DNA of 64,000 bases from Nocardia cyriacigeorgica (GTDB lineage: Bacteria > Actinomycetota > Actinomycetes > Mycobacteriales > Mycobacteriaceae): NCBI RefSeq assembly GCF_010868145.1, contig NZ_JAAGUY010000023.1, positions 1-64,000 on the forward strand, read 5' to 3'. The number at the start of each line of letters is the position of its first letter. The stretch's first letter is position 1. Shown here piece by piece: positions 1 to 8,804 of the stretch. The notes beneath the pieces were generated by a model. That model searched no databases. It saw only the letters and a list, made by a program, of their open reading frames with translations, and was not told the DNA's origin. The position numbers and the translations under genes are program-made.

Positions 1-512
1 ACCCCGCCCTGCGCGCAGCCGTCGACCTGCTGGCCGCCGAGGTCGCCGAACCGCGCGCGGGCAGCGATGCCGCCATCCCCGCCATCCTCGACACCCTGCT
101 GCTGTTCGTGCTGCGCGCCTGGTTCGACGAACAGGCTCGCGACCGAGCCGGCGGATGGGCAGGCGCGTTCACCGATCCGGCCGTCGCCGCCGCACTGCGC
201 GCGATCCACGACGACCCCGCCAACGCGTGGACGGTTCCCGAACTCAGCGCGATCGCCGGCGTTTCCCGCGCCACCCTCGCCCGCCGCTTCACGGCCACCA
301 TCGGCGAACCCCCGCTGTCGTATCTCACCCGCTGGCGCCTGCTCACCGCCGCGCGTCTGCTCGGCGAGACCGACTCCGCGCTGGCCACGATTGCCGCCCG
401 CGTCGGCTACACCTCCGAGTTCGCCTTCGCCAAGGCATTCAAACGGGAATACGGGGTACCGCCCGGGCAGTACCGGCGCGCGGCCGATACGCCGAGCACT
501 GTCGCGGTCTGA
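1..512 (+). CDS. AraC-family transcriptional regulator, C-terminal part (cut by window start)
   Basis: The reading frame is open from the first bases of the window, so the start lies upstream. The visible part begins with the end of a cupin-like ligand domain (LLLFVLRAWF). It is followed by a complete AraC/XylS DNA-binding domain with two helix-turn-helix units: the first around WTVPELSAIAGVSRATLARR and the second around LATIAARVGYTSEFAFAKAF, then the family ending FKREYGVPPGQYRR. It should activate or repress a nearby promoter, but its ligand and target cannot be told. Its stop at 510-512 is followed by about 140 bases without a gene before the convergent DUF427 gene. Confidence 0.85.
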   Translation, partial: PALRAAVDLLAAEVAEPRAGSDAAIPAILDTLLLFVLRAWFDEQARDRAGGWAGAFTDPAVAAALRAIHDDPANAWTVPELSAIAGVSRATLARRFTATIGEPPLSYLTRWRLLTAARLLGETDSALATIAARVGYTSEFAFAKAFKREYGVPPGQYRRAADTPSTVAV

Positions 513-650
513 CGCGGCGGCCGGTCCACCATCGCCCACCTAGGTCACCGAACGGGTGGCCCGCACCGAGCCCGTCACGGATTGCGCAGGAACGCTGAGT
601 GGTCAGGCGACAGTGGTCGCCGGTAGCGGACGCCGGCGGTTGTGCACGCC

Positions 651-1397
651 TCAGCTGAACGGCGTCTGCGGACGCTCCTGGAGTTCACCGTCGATATAGA
701 TGTCGACCTTCTCGTTGTAAAAGCAGGCCAGGCCCGCGATCTTCTGGCTCTCCGCGACCGGGGTGCGGTAGATCCACGCCAGGTCGGCGTGTTCGGTATC
801 GCCGATGCGGATGTTCCAGTAGTCGGCATTGCCTTTGTACGGGCAGCTGCTGTGGGTGGCGGAGGGGTGCAGCAGATCCATCCGCACATCGGTGAGCGGC
901 AGATAATACCGTGCGGGCAGGCCGGTTTCGAACAGAATGCGCGGGGCTTTCGAGTCGGCGACGGTGACGCCGTCGAGCTCCACCCGAACATTACGCGAGC
1001 TGTGCAGAATGTCGACTCGCGAGTACGGATCGCGCGGATGGACGTAGATGGGCTCGTCCTCCTCGAACCATTCGTCCATCGCATTCCAGTCCAGCCGCAC
1101 CAGCTCGCTCAGCTCGGACGACTCCAGGTACCGCACCGCCGCGCCCGGCACGATGGCGCCGTCGACGACCAGGTCGTACCCGGTGCCCTCACCACGGTGG
1201 ATGGATTCGCGGACACTGCCGTTGGGCTCGAGCTTCGCGCGCAGGTCGGCGACCGGGATGTAATAGGTGGGGTAGTAGGGGATCTCCCAGACCAAGGACG
1301 GCCGGGTGGTGTCGGCGACGAGCTTCCCCCCGAAATACACCCGCACCCGCTTGTGACACGGCTCGATCCTGACCTGTCCCCGCTGCGCTTCGGTCAT
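651..1397 (-). CDS. Tandem DUF427 domain protein
   Basis: This 248-residue protein has two copies of the small beta-rich DUF427 domain. The first covers about residues 10-90 (VRVYFGGKLVADTTRP, then WEIPYYPTYYIPVADL). The second covers about residues 130-225 (VRVELDGVTVADSKAP, then FETGLPARYYLPLTDV, then CPYKGNADYWNI). DUF427 proteins are common in actinobacteria, and their biochemical role is not established. The gene is preceded by the divergent-free end of the protease-VWA gene on the same strand (stop to start about 67 bases), so the two could be cotranscribed, but no functional link is known. Confidence 0.8.
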   Translation of the reverse strand: MTEAQRGQVRIEPCHKRVRVYFGGKLVADTTRPSLVWEIPYYPTYYIPVADLRAKLEPNGSVRESIHRGEGTGYDLVVDGAIVPGAAVRYLESSELSELVRLDWNAMDEWFEEDEPIYVHPRDPYSRVDILHSSRNVRVELDGVTVADSKAPRILFETGLPARYYLPLTDVRMDLLHPSATHSSCPYKGNADYWNIRIGDTEHADLAWIYRTPVAESQKIAGLACFYNEKVDIYIDGELQERPQTPFS

Positions 1398-1464
1398 ACC
1401 TTCTGACGGTACCCCGACTCATCCGCCGCGGACGTCGGTCGCAGGTAGCGAACCATCGCTTCGT

Positions 1465-4362
1465 TCAGCAGCCGCAGTCGTCCTGATCGAGGTCCATTTC
1501 CACCACGACCTTCTTGATCCGCACCCGCTTCACATCGGGGTCGGGCAGTCCGATGCATTCGAGTAGGTCCTCGGCTACCCCGGTGCAGTCGCCGCTCGGT
1601 GGCTTGCCGTTCGGCACCTCGAGGATCACCGGATCTCGTTCGGGCTGGCGCACCACAACGCCGGGTGCTGGTGTGATGGCGGTGTCCCAGATGACCGGGA
1701 CCCCATACGATCCGTCTCCGCGGTCCTCGGCCTTGCCGCGGATCTGCACACCCGGTATCGGCGAGATCTCGAAAATGTGGCCGCGTCCCGGGCCGATCGG
1801 GTTGCCGTACGGGTCGCGCGGGGTGATCACCAGCACCCCGTTGTCGTCGGTACCTTCGAACACGACGCCAGTAGTGCCCGGATCGATACCGGGCTCGACA
1901 TGAATCGACCAGTGCGCCTCACGGCTTGCCCGGCATCGATCGCCGTAGGTCGCCACGGCCCGGAAGTGGTAAGTGCCCTCGGCCTTGGTGAGGGTCGGCA
2001 GCGGATTGTTGAAGATTCCGTCCGGCTCCATGGCTCCATCGCCGTGGGTACCGTCGTCGAAAAGGGGCACGGTGAAAGTCGAAGTCGCCACCGGTAGTGT
2101 GCCGCCGGCGGACTGCGCGATCGCCTGCAAGGTTGCGTGGAACGAGCCGACGGGATCGCTGGAGACCACAGGAGCGGACAGCTTCGCCTGGGTGGTCAGC
2201 TCGCCGAGAGCGACCCCGGGGGCGTCGATGGTCAACATGATCTGGGCGCCGTGCGGCGTGGTTCGGTCGCGATAGTGCAGCCCGACCATCGGATCCACCG
2301 TGTCGCCTGTGTATACCCGACCACGGCGTACCAGTGGCGTGAGCTTCGGACCGCCGGAGCAGACCACAAGGAAGAAATAGCGAACGTCGGTCGGCGGGGG
2401 CGGGAACTCCCCGCCGGTGGGCACTCGATCGACGACGCATTGCCAAGTCCCGTCGCGCTCCGACTCGTAGGGCAGTGGGATACGCCAGAACAACCAACTG
2501 CGGCCGCGGACCGGCTGGATTCGCCTGTCGCCGACCACCTTTCCCGAGGGTGTGGATACCCGGGCTCGCAGAGGTGCCGCCAGATCGTCCCAGCCGAGGA
2601 TGACAGTGATCCGCTCCTCGCCGCAGACATCGAAACGGTGCGGTTCGGATTGTTTCTTGTCGGCGGGTAGCAGGAAGTCCGGATCTGTGAGCGCGCCACT
2701 CTCGAACATGTTGCCGAACGCCAGACCGAAGAACTTGCGCAAGGACAGGCCATCGAGGGCGCGGGTGAAGTGGCCGCCGTGGTCGTGTGCGAGCCGGTTG
2801 AGCAGGGCTGCGTCGATGTCGGCGTCGGAGCCGAAACCGATGGCGTTGATCTCGGTCGCACCGAGGTGCGGCTCGATCTCTTGGATTGTCGGGGCCGTGT
2901 TCTGCAGCCCGTCGGTGAGCAACAGAATCGCGTTGTCGGCCGGTCCGCCGGTCAGCGCGAGTTGGGCGGACCCCAACCCGGCACCGATACTCGTTGCCCC
3001 ATTCGCGGTGATCGCACCGATCGTGCCGGTGGTGAAGGGGGGTGGTCCCACAAGAGCGGGTTTGGCCGTCGCCGTGGCCGCGGGTTGCGTGTCGATACTC
3101 GATGTCGACGAATACGTAGCCAGCCCCAATCGGTCCCCACCGTTTTCGCGTACCAGCTGCACGAACAAGGCCGCCGCGTCCTTCGCCTCGTCGAGTTTGC
3201 TACGCCCGACCGGTGGGGCGCTGCTCGACATGCTGCCCGACCTGTCGAGCACCACCATGACGTCCATCGGCGCCGGTGGCGGCGGTGGCGTGGAAAGGCC
3301 GGCGATCACGTTGGCTATCGGCGCGAAGGAGACACCGCATCCTGCGCCCGAGGCCAATGGGCCGCCGACTACCTGGCCGTTCACGTCGAAAAGGGATGAG
3401 CCGGAGCTGCCGCCGGCGAAATCGAAGCCGGAGATGGTGCCGCCATCGTGCACGCCCGCCTGAGTCTTCTTCGCAGCGCCGTTGGGGTGGTGCATGGTGA
3501 AGATCGTCTCGCCATTCATCAGCGTGGCGCTGCGCATCGGGAGCGGCGCGGGCAGGGCGCCGGGAGCAGCGTCAAGCCGCAGCACCACCCAGTCCGTCGA
3601 GACCGGTGGATTGGAGCCGGTCGGCGGGCTGCCGGAGGCGACCTCGCCGAGAACCTTGAAGAAACGAGTGCCATGGCCGGCGGGCCTGGTCCCGTCGCAG
3701 TTGGGGTGATAGTCGAAGGTCACCGAGGCGCTGCGCAGATCCTCGCGAGAGGGATCGGTCAGGCAATGCCGGGCCGTGAGGAACAGGTCGGCGCCGATCA
3801 GTGTCCCCGTGCAGCTCGAGACATGGCCGTCGTGTACTTCCACGATGATGCCGGTCGCGGCCTTGACCCGGTTCTTCACCGAATCCGGCACCGCGGGCGC
3901 CAGCGAGCACGCCGCGTTGCGCCATGCGAAGCCCGGATTGCACTCCAACCTGGTCTCATAGATCGGCTCTTGGTAGGGGCTGGTGTGCAGGAAGACGTCG
4001 GGATTGCTCTGGCTGCCGATCGATGTTCCAGGCGCCTGGCCAGGCGTGATCGACGGTTCACCGACGCCATAGTCGCGCAGTCTGGCGGTGCCGGTCCCGC
4101 CGACGATGCGGATCCGGATCGGCCCGGCGCCAGGGTCGGCCGGTCGGGTCCACAGGGTCGCTCCGGAGCCTGCGGAGAACACGTCTTGTCCATAGCCGAG
4201 GTCGACCGTCAGTTCGGCCCCGCCGGTCAGGTTGACGTTGTCGAAGTGGAGGATGACGAACCTCGCGGGGCCGACCGGCCCGGAAGCCGGGACCAGGTCG
4301 ATACCGGATGCCTCGGTCAGGGTTCGTCCGTCGGCGACGACGCGTCCGAGATTGTGAGTCAT
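1465..4362 (-). CDS. Trypsin-like serine protease fused to a von Willebrand factor A domain
   Basis: A large protein of 965 residues from the chosen ATG at 4362, which has GGAAGG five bases upstream. An in-frame ATG at 4488 would add 42 residues but has no visible ribosome-binding site. Order of parts: an N-terminal beta-rich segment of about 150 residues; a trypsin-type domain with His199 (LTARHC), Asp257 (STDWVVLRLD) and Ser320 (GGSSGSSLFD); a Pro-rich linker; a VWA domain with an intact metal-binding motif (LDRSGSM, Asp373) and LLLTDG; then about 350 residues of Ig-like or choice-of-anchor-like beta sequence. The C-terminus is acidic and Cys-ended (DLDQDDCGC). No signal peptide or membrane segment is visible. 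The substrate is unknown. The protease and VWA calls are solid; the role is not. Confidence 0.8.
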   Translation of the reverse strand: MTHNLGRVVADGRTLTEASGIDLVPASGPVGPARFVILHFDNVNLTGGAELTVDLGYGQDVFSAGSGATLWTRPADPGAGPIRIRIVGGTGTARLRDYGVGEPSITPGQAPGTSIGSQSNPDVFLHTSPYQEPIYETRLECNPGFAWRNAACSLAPAVPDSVKNRVKAATGIIVEVHDGHVSSCTGTLIGADLFLTARHCLTDPSREDLRSASVTFDYHPNCDGTRPAGHGTRFFKVLGEVASGSPPTGSNPPVSTDWVVLRLDAAPGALPAPLPMRSATLMNGETIFTMHHPNGAAKKTQAGVHDGGTISGFDFAGGSSGSSLFDVNGQVVGGPLASGAGCGVSFAPIANVIAGLSTPPPPPAPMDVMVVLDRSGSMSSSAPPVGRSKLDEAKDAAALFVQLVRENGGDRLGLATYSSTSSIDTQPAATATAKPALVGPPPFTTGTIGAITANGATSIGAGLGSAQLALTGGPADNAILLLTDGLQNTAPTIQEIEPHLGATEINAIGFGSDADIDAALLNRLAHDHGGHFTRALDGLSLRKFFGLAFGNMFESGALTDPDFLLPADKKQSEPHRFDVCGEERITVILGWDDLAAPLRARVSTPSGKVVGDRRIQPVRGRSWLFWRIPLPYESERDGTWQCVVDRVPTGGEFPPPPTDVRYFFLVVCSGGPKLTPLVRRGRVYTGDTVDPMVGLHYRDRTTPHGAQIMLTIDAPGVALGELTTQAKLSAPVVSSDPVGSFHATLQAIAQSAGGTLPVATSTFTVPLFDDGTHGDGAMEPDGIFNNPLPTLTKAEGTYHFRAVATYGDRCRASREAHWSIHVEPGIDPGTTGVVFEGTDDNGVLVITPRDPYGNPIGPGRGHIFEISPIPGVQIRGKAEDRGDGSYGVPVIWDTAITPAPGVVVRQPERDPVILEVPNGKPPSGDCTGVAEDLLECIGLPDPDVKRVRIKKVVVEMDLDQDDCGC

Positions 4363-4587
4363 GACGGCCTTCCATCCTTCGGGATCGAACTGGCCTACAC
4401 CCCACCGATGGATGAGGCAGGCGCTCTGGCGGTGCGTCCCACATCGTCGAGCGTCTCTGACGTTACGAATCGCCGTGTCCAGCGTCATGCGTAGTCGACT
4501 ACCCGAAATATCGAACGGGAGGTCGCGCTGGGATCAGGTGGGCGCGTACGAGTAGCCCATGCGCGCGACAGGTCGAGCAGGGCATAG

Positions 4588-4618
4588 CACAGGCCCCGCC
4601 GGGTGGGCGGGGCCTGTG
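4588..4618 (-). terminator. Rho-independent-like terminator hairpin
   Basis: A 13-bp perfect stem (CACAGGCCCCGCC paired with its complement) encloses a 5-base loop. It lies just beyond the stop of the MFS gene that ends at 4638 on the minus strand. There is no U-run, which is usual in high-GC actinobacteria. Confidence 0.7.
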
Positions 4619-4637
4619 GGTCGAACGGCCGAGGTCG

Positions 4638-5879
4638 TCAGTCGCCGACGGTAATCGCTTGCGCCTCTTCGACGCTGTGCGGTTCGGGATCGTGATCGTC
4701 GATATGAGCGAGGGCGGATCGTCCGCCGAGCAGGACGAGTACGGCGACCGCGGTGCAGGCGGCACCCACCCAGAACGGCAGTGCGGTGTTGTGCTCACCG
4801 AGCTTGCCCGCCAGCCATGGTGCCGCGGCACCGCCGGCGAAGCGGACGAAGCTGTAGGCGGCCGACGCGGTCGAACGTTCGACCGGCGCGGAGATCATCA
4901 CGGCCTCGGTGATCAGGGTGTTGTTCACGCCAAGGAACAGACCGGCCAGAACCACACCGACGATCAGCACGGGCTTGTGCTCGGCGAACATGGCCATCAC
5001 CGCGAGGTCGGCGGCGAACAGCGCCAGCGCGAGACCCATCATCGGCAGGGTGCCGAAGCGGCGTTGCAGCACGGGAGCGAAGTACACCGACGCCACGGCG
5101 AGCATCAGGCCCCAGCCGAAGAAGATGAAGCCGATCGCGTAGGTGCCCATGTCCAACGGGAACGGGGTGTAGGCGAGCAGGGTGAAAAAGCCGAAGTTGT
5201 AGAACAGCGCGGTCAGGCTCACCACGAGCAGGCCGCGGTGGCGCAGCGCCTTGAACGGCGCGGTGATCGAGGTCGGTTCGGCGGGCTTCGGCGTCTCGGG
5301 CAGCAGCACCACGAGGCAGATGAACGCGACGGCCATCAGCACGGAAACGCCGAAGAATGGTCCACGCCAGCTGATCCCGCCCAGCAGGCCGCCGACGAGC
5401 GGGCCGGTCGCGATGCCGATACCGAGCGCCGCCTCGTACAGGATGATGGCGCGCGCGACACCACCGCTGGCCGCGCCGACGATGGTCGCCAGTGCTGTCG
5501 CGATGAACAGGGCATTACCCAGCCCCCAGCCCGCACGGAAACCGACGATCTGTTCGACGCTGTTCGACATACCCGCCAGCGCCGCGAACACCACGATGAT
5601 GGCCAAGCCGGCCAGCAGTGTCTTCTTCGCGCCGAACCGGCTCGACACCACACCCGTTATCAGCATTGCCACGCCGGTGACCAGCATGTAGCTGGTGAAC
5701 AGCAGCGATACCTGCGACGGCGAGGCATCGAGCTGCTCACCGATCGGCTTGAGAATCGGGTCGACCAGACCGATGCCCATGAACGCGATGACGCTCGCGA
5801 AGGCGACGGCCCACACCGCCTTGGGTTGCTTGGTCTTCTCTGCTGCGGGCGCGGCGCTGTGCGTCCTGGTCGTTGTCAT
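4638..5879 (-). CDS. MFS transporter (drug-efflux type)
   Basis: A 413-residue integral membrane protein with about 12 hydrophobic segments. After segment 2 it has a loop like major facilitator motif A (SSRFGAKKTLLAG), typical of proton-driven drug/H+ antiporters of the DHA1 type. The ATG at 5879 was chosen because GGAG stands eight bases upstream; the longer frame to 5951 overlaps the neighbouring regulator and lacks a site. It begins 13 bases after the stop of a MarR regulator on the same strand. That MarR-efflux arrangement suggests the pump is induced when a toxic compound releases the repressor. The substrate is unknown. It ends at a strong hairpin. Confidence 0.85.
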   Translation of the reverse strand: MTTTRTHSAAPAAEKTKQPKAVWAVAFASVIAFMGIGLVDPILKPIGEQLDASPSQVSLLFTSYMLVTGVAMLITGVVSSRFGAKKTLLAGLAIIVVFAALAGMSNSVEQIVGFRAGWGLGNALFIATALATIVGAASGGVARAIILYEAALGIGIATGPLVGGLLGGISWRGPFFGVSVLMAVAFICLVVLLPETPKPAEPTSITAPFKALRHRGLLVVSLTALFYNFGFFTLLAYTPFPLDMGTYAIGFIFFGWGLMLAVASVYFAPVLQRRFGTLPMMGLALALFAADLAVMAMFAEHKPVLIVGVVLAGLFLGVNNTLITEAVMISAPVERSTASAAYSFVRFAGGAAAPWLAGKLGEHNTALPFWVGAACTAVAVLVLLGGRSALAHIDDHDPEPHSVEEAQAITVGD

Positions 5880-5892
5880 CTGTGCTCCTTTG

Positions 5893-6435
5893 TCATGAGC
5901 GGGGCCCTCCGTGGTGACGCTTCGCTGCCGCCTCCAGGCCTGACCGCTCATGACGGTGGGGTTCCCTCGGTGTCGTTTCGTGCCGGTGCGTGTCGTCGGT
6001 TGCTTTGAGCGCGTCCAGCAATTCGGTGAGTTCGGCCTCCAGCCGGATCAGTCGGTCGGTGTCGTAGCCGGGCAGTCGCGCGGCGAGCGCGGCGCCGAAG
6101 GCTCGGCGGGATTCGACCAGCCGCTCGCGTCCGGCCGGGGTGAGGGCGATGACAACGGCCCTGGCATCGTCCGGGTCTTTGTGCCGGGTGGCGTATCCGT
6201 CCGCGACCAACTTGCCGATCAGCGCCGTTGCCGCCGGTTGTGAACATCGATCGATGCGGGCGAATTCGCTGACCCGTAGTTCACCGTGCTCGTCGAGCAC
6301 CGACAGTGCCCGCAGTTCCGCGCGCGGTGGGAGGTCATCACCACTGATCACCCCGGCCAGCCGAGTCAGCCGAGCGGCGTTGACCACGAGATCGACGACG
6401 ATGTCCTCCGTGGACGTCACGTTGCTCTGCTGCAC
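5893..6435 (-). CDS. MarR-family transcriptional regulator
   Basis: A 180-residue winged-helix protein with a GTG start at 6435. The recognition region is SEFARIDRCSQPAATALIGK, followed by the wing with the typical DPDDARAVVIALTPAGRE signature (about residues 90-107). The C-terminus is a longer than usual charged, His/Arg-rich tail. It is the first gene of a two-gene operon with the MFS pump, so it probably represses that pump and itself, as MarR proteins usually do. An AT-rich imperfect inverted repeat lies just upstream of its start. Confidence 0.88.
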   Translation of the reverse strand: MQQSNVTSTEDIVVDLVVNAARLTRLAGVISGDDLPPRAELRALSVLDEHGELRVSEFARIDRCSQPAATALIGKLVADGYATRHKDPDDARAVVIALTPAGRERLVESRRAFGAALAARLPGYDTDRLIRLEAELTELLDALKATDDTHRHETTPREPHRHERSGLEAAAKRHHGGPRS

Positions 6436-6442
6436 CCGAATA

Positions 6443-6463
6443 TTATTACATAAGCTAACTATC
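6443..6463. promoter_or_regulatory. Candidate MarR operator and promoter
   Basis: A strikingly AT-rich island (ATTATTACATAAGCTAACTA) lies immediately upstream of the marR GTG in otherwise GC-rich DNA. It forms an imperfect inverted repeat (ATAGTTA and TAATAAT arms on the minus strand). The position suits a self-regulating MarR site overlapping the -10 region. This is inference from position and symmetry only. Confidence 0.4.
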
Positions 6464-6656
6464 TATTCGTGGTGAAATGAGTCACCGGAGTGGCGCGTTG
6501 GCCGTCGCGTGGGCCGAGCGGTGCCCGGCTGACCGCCGATCATGCGGTGCCGACTTCTCGGATCGCACCGACCCATCCCACTGCGCGGATGGGCGACCGT
6601 GACGTGGGCGGATCCCGCCGCGGCCGGTGCACACGTTGCGGACCCTGAAGATGTGA

Positions 6657-6690
6657 CTGCCCGGCCGCGCATCACAGCGCGGCCGGGCAG
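6657..6690 (-). terminator. Terminator hairpin after the fadE operon
   Basis: A 14-bp perfect stem (CTGCCCGGCCGCGC and its complement) with a 6-base loop lies 19 bases past the stop of the last fadE gene, ending the long minus-strand fadD3 to fadE33-like operon. Confidence 0.75.
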
Positions 6691-6708
6691 GCGAGGTGAG
6701 CAGTCCGC

Positions 6709-7767
6709 TTACGCCGAGTGGGGAAGCGGTCGGTGGTGCGGCTTACCGAACAGCAGTGCGTCGCCGTGGGCCCGCTTGAAGTGCAGGTGGGCGTCGTGCT
6801 CCCAGGTGATGGCGATGCCGCCGTGCAACTGGATCATCTCGGCGGCCACCGTCGAGTAGGCCTCCGAGCAGTGGCGGCGGGCGACCCAGACGTCCTCGGC
6901 GGCCGACGGGCTGTCGGCGCCGACCGCGAACGTCGCGGCATAGGAGGTGGACTTGGCGGATTCGACCAGCACATACATATCGGCCATGCGGTGCTTGAGC
7001 GCCTGGAAGCTACCGATCGGCCTGCCGAACTGCACCCGAGACTTCGCGAATTCGACCGTCAGCTCCAGGCACTGTTCGGCGGCGCCGACCTGCTCGGCCG
7101 CCAGTGCAGCCCAGGCGATCTCGCGCAACCGGGTGATGATCGGCGTCGAGTCGCCGGTGCCGAGCCTGCGCCCGGTCACGTTCGTGAATGTGATCTCGCC
7201 GAGCTTGCGCGTCGGATCCATGGTGGCGGACGCGCGGCGCTCGATACCCGCCGCAGCCGGATCGACCTCGAACAGGCCGGACTCGGTGACGACAATCAAC
7301 GTCGCGGCATGGTTGGCGTCGAGGACGTAGTGCGCCGTGCCGTTGAGGGTATCGCCCTCGGCACGGACGCCGAAGCTGTCCCAGCCGTCCGCGCCGGCCC
7401 AGCACACGGCAATCGTCCTTGCACCCTCGGCCACCTCGGGCAGTAACCGCTCGCAGGCCTCGGAATCCCCGGACAACAGCACCGCCTGCGCGCCGAGCAC
7501 CGCCGACCCGAGCATCGGGACACCAGCCAGCGACCGGCCCAATTCCCCGACCACCAGCAGAGATTCGACCAGGCTTGCCCCGAACCCGCCGTACTCCTCG
7601 GGAATCGCCAATGCCGTGACCCCCACCTGCTCACACAGCGTCCGCCACAGTGCGGCGTCGTAACCGAGCTCGCTCTCCAGCGCCTCCCGGCCGACCGCGG
7701 GCCCACCGCTACGAGCGACGGCTCCGCGCACTGCGGCGACGAGTTCCTGCTGCTCCTCGGTGATCAC
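6709..7767 (-). CDS. fadE33: Acyl-CoA dehydrogenase, FadE33-like
   Basis: A 352-residue acyl-CoA dehydrogenase subunit. The start is taken as the GTG at 7767, whose GTGA overlaps the stop of the preceding fadE gene and which has GGAG upstream; the frame is open further to 7842 but that would run into its neighbour. The C-terminal stretch (QLHGGIAITWEHDAHLHFKR) is the form seen in short, non-canonical partners of actinobacterial steroid FadE pairs. In M. tuberculosis, FadE31 associates with FadE32 or FadE33 in alpha2-beta2 assemblies that act on the methylated acyl-CoA left after ring C/D opening. Assignment to 33 rather than 32 rests on gene order. Confidence 0.75.
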   Translation of the reverse strand: MITEEQQELVAAVRGAVARSGGPAVGREALESELGYDAALWRTLCEQVGVTALAIPEEYGGFGASLVESLLVVGELGRSLAGVPMLGSAVLGAQAVLLSGDSEACERLLPEVAEGARTIAVCWAGADGWDSFGVRAEGDTLNGTAHYVLDANHAATLIVVTESGLFEVDPAAAGIERRASATMDPTRKLGEITFTNVTGRRLGTGDSTPIITRLREIAWAALAAEQVGAAEQCLELTVEFAKSRVQFGRPIGSFQALKHRMADMYVLVESAKSTSYAATFAVGADSPSAAEDVWVARRHCSEAYSTVAAEMIQLHGGIAITWEHDAHLHFKRAHGDALLFGKPHHRPLPHSA

Positions 7768-8804
7768 GCAACATCTCCGTTCTTGCCTGCGGCGCGCAGC
7801 GCTGCGGCGATGCGCGCGCGGTGGAAGTCCGGTGTGCCCCACGCCGAACGGAGCGCGGTGACCTTGGTGAGCAGCAACGACAGGTCGTACTCGGCGGTGT
7901 AGCCGATGGCGCCGTGCACCTGGAGGCCGGTGCGTGCGGCAAGGTGGGCGGCATCACCGCAGGCAACCAGGGCCGCGGACACGTCGCGACTACGGTCTGG
8001 ACCGCCTGCGGTCAGCGCCGCGCGGTGCAGCAGCGGCTCGGCCAGGTCGAGGGCGATGAGCACATCGGCGAGCTTCTGCTTCACGGCCTGGAACTCGCCG
8101 ATCGGTCGGCCGAACTGTTTGCGCTGCTTGGCGTATTCGGTCGCCGCGTCGAGCAGGCCGCGGCCTGCGCCGAGCAGTTGCGCAGCGCAGGCCAGTGCAC
8201 CGGCATCGAAACCGGCGGCGATGGCGTTCGCGGCCTGCTCGCCCTCGGCGATCACCTCGTCCGGTACGACAGTGAACAACCGCCGCGCCGGATCGACCGA
8301 ACGCACCTGCTCACCGACTCGCGCGGTATGCAGACCGCTGCGGTCGGCCACCAGGATCACATCCGCGATATCGGCGTCAAGCGCGATCGCACCACGCGCC
8401 GGCGTGGCGAACGCGATGGTGCCGACGGTGGTTCCCGCCGCGATGCCGGGCAGCCATCGTGTGGCAGCGCTCGACTCGCCTTCGGCATCGGTAGCCCCGG
8501 CAAGCGCTTGCAGCACACCGGGAATCGCCGCCGCGGATTCCACCAGCGGTCCCGGCGCCGCCGAGCGTCCGAGCTCACCGAAGGCCACCACCAGGTCGAT
8601 CGGTTCGGCACCGATACCGTCGTACTCCTCGGCGACGGCGAGTCCGAACACTCCCGCCTCGGCCAGCTGTTCGATCAGCGCGCGTCCGGCCGCGTGCTCA
8701 CCCGCAGCCCAGGCGCGGACCGCGGCGGGTGGCTTACCGGCGTCGAGCAGCTTGCGCACACTGGCGGCGAAATCGACGTGTTCCGGGCTGAGTGCGAACC
8801 TCAT
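7764..8804 (-). CDS. fadE32: Acyl-CoA dehydrogenase, FadE32-like
   Basis: A 346-residue acyl-CoA dehydrogenase-fold protein, starting at the ATG at 8804 that overlaps the stop of the fadE31-like gene (ATGA). It has the N-terminal helical domain (FGLAVAEEYDGIGAEPIDLV), a weak middle domain, and a C-terminal helical domain ending with QVHGAIGYTAEYDLSLLLTK. It lacks the usual EIQRNIIAERLLG motif of full FadE enzymes, as expected for the partner subunit of a heteromer. It is translationally coupled on both sides, suggesting 1:1 synthesis with FadE31. The role in late steroid ring catabolism is from homology and order (M. tuberculosis Rv3561-Rv3564). Confidence 0.75.
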   Translation of the reverse strand: MRFALSPEHVDFAASVRKLLDAGKPPAAVRAWAAGEHAAGRALIEQLAEAGVFGLAVAEEYDGIGAEPIDLVVAFGELGRSAAPGPLVESAAAIPGVLQALAGATDAEGESSAATRWLPGIAAGTTVGTIAFATPARGAIALDADIADVILVADRSGLHTARVGEQVRSVDPARRLFTVVPDEVIAEGEQAANAIAAGFDAGALACAAQLLGAGRGLLDAATEYAKQRKQFGRPIGEFQAVKQKLADVLIALDLAEPLLHRAALTAGGPDRSRDVSAALVACGDAAHLAARTGLQVHGAIGYTAEYDLSLLLTKVTALRSAWGTPDFHRARIAAALRAAGKNGDVA

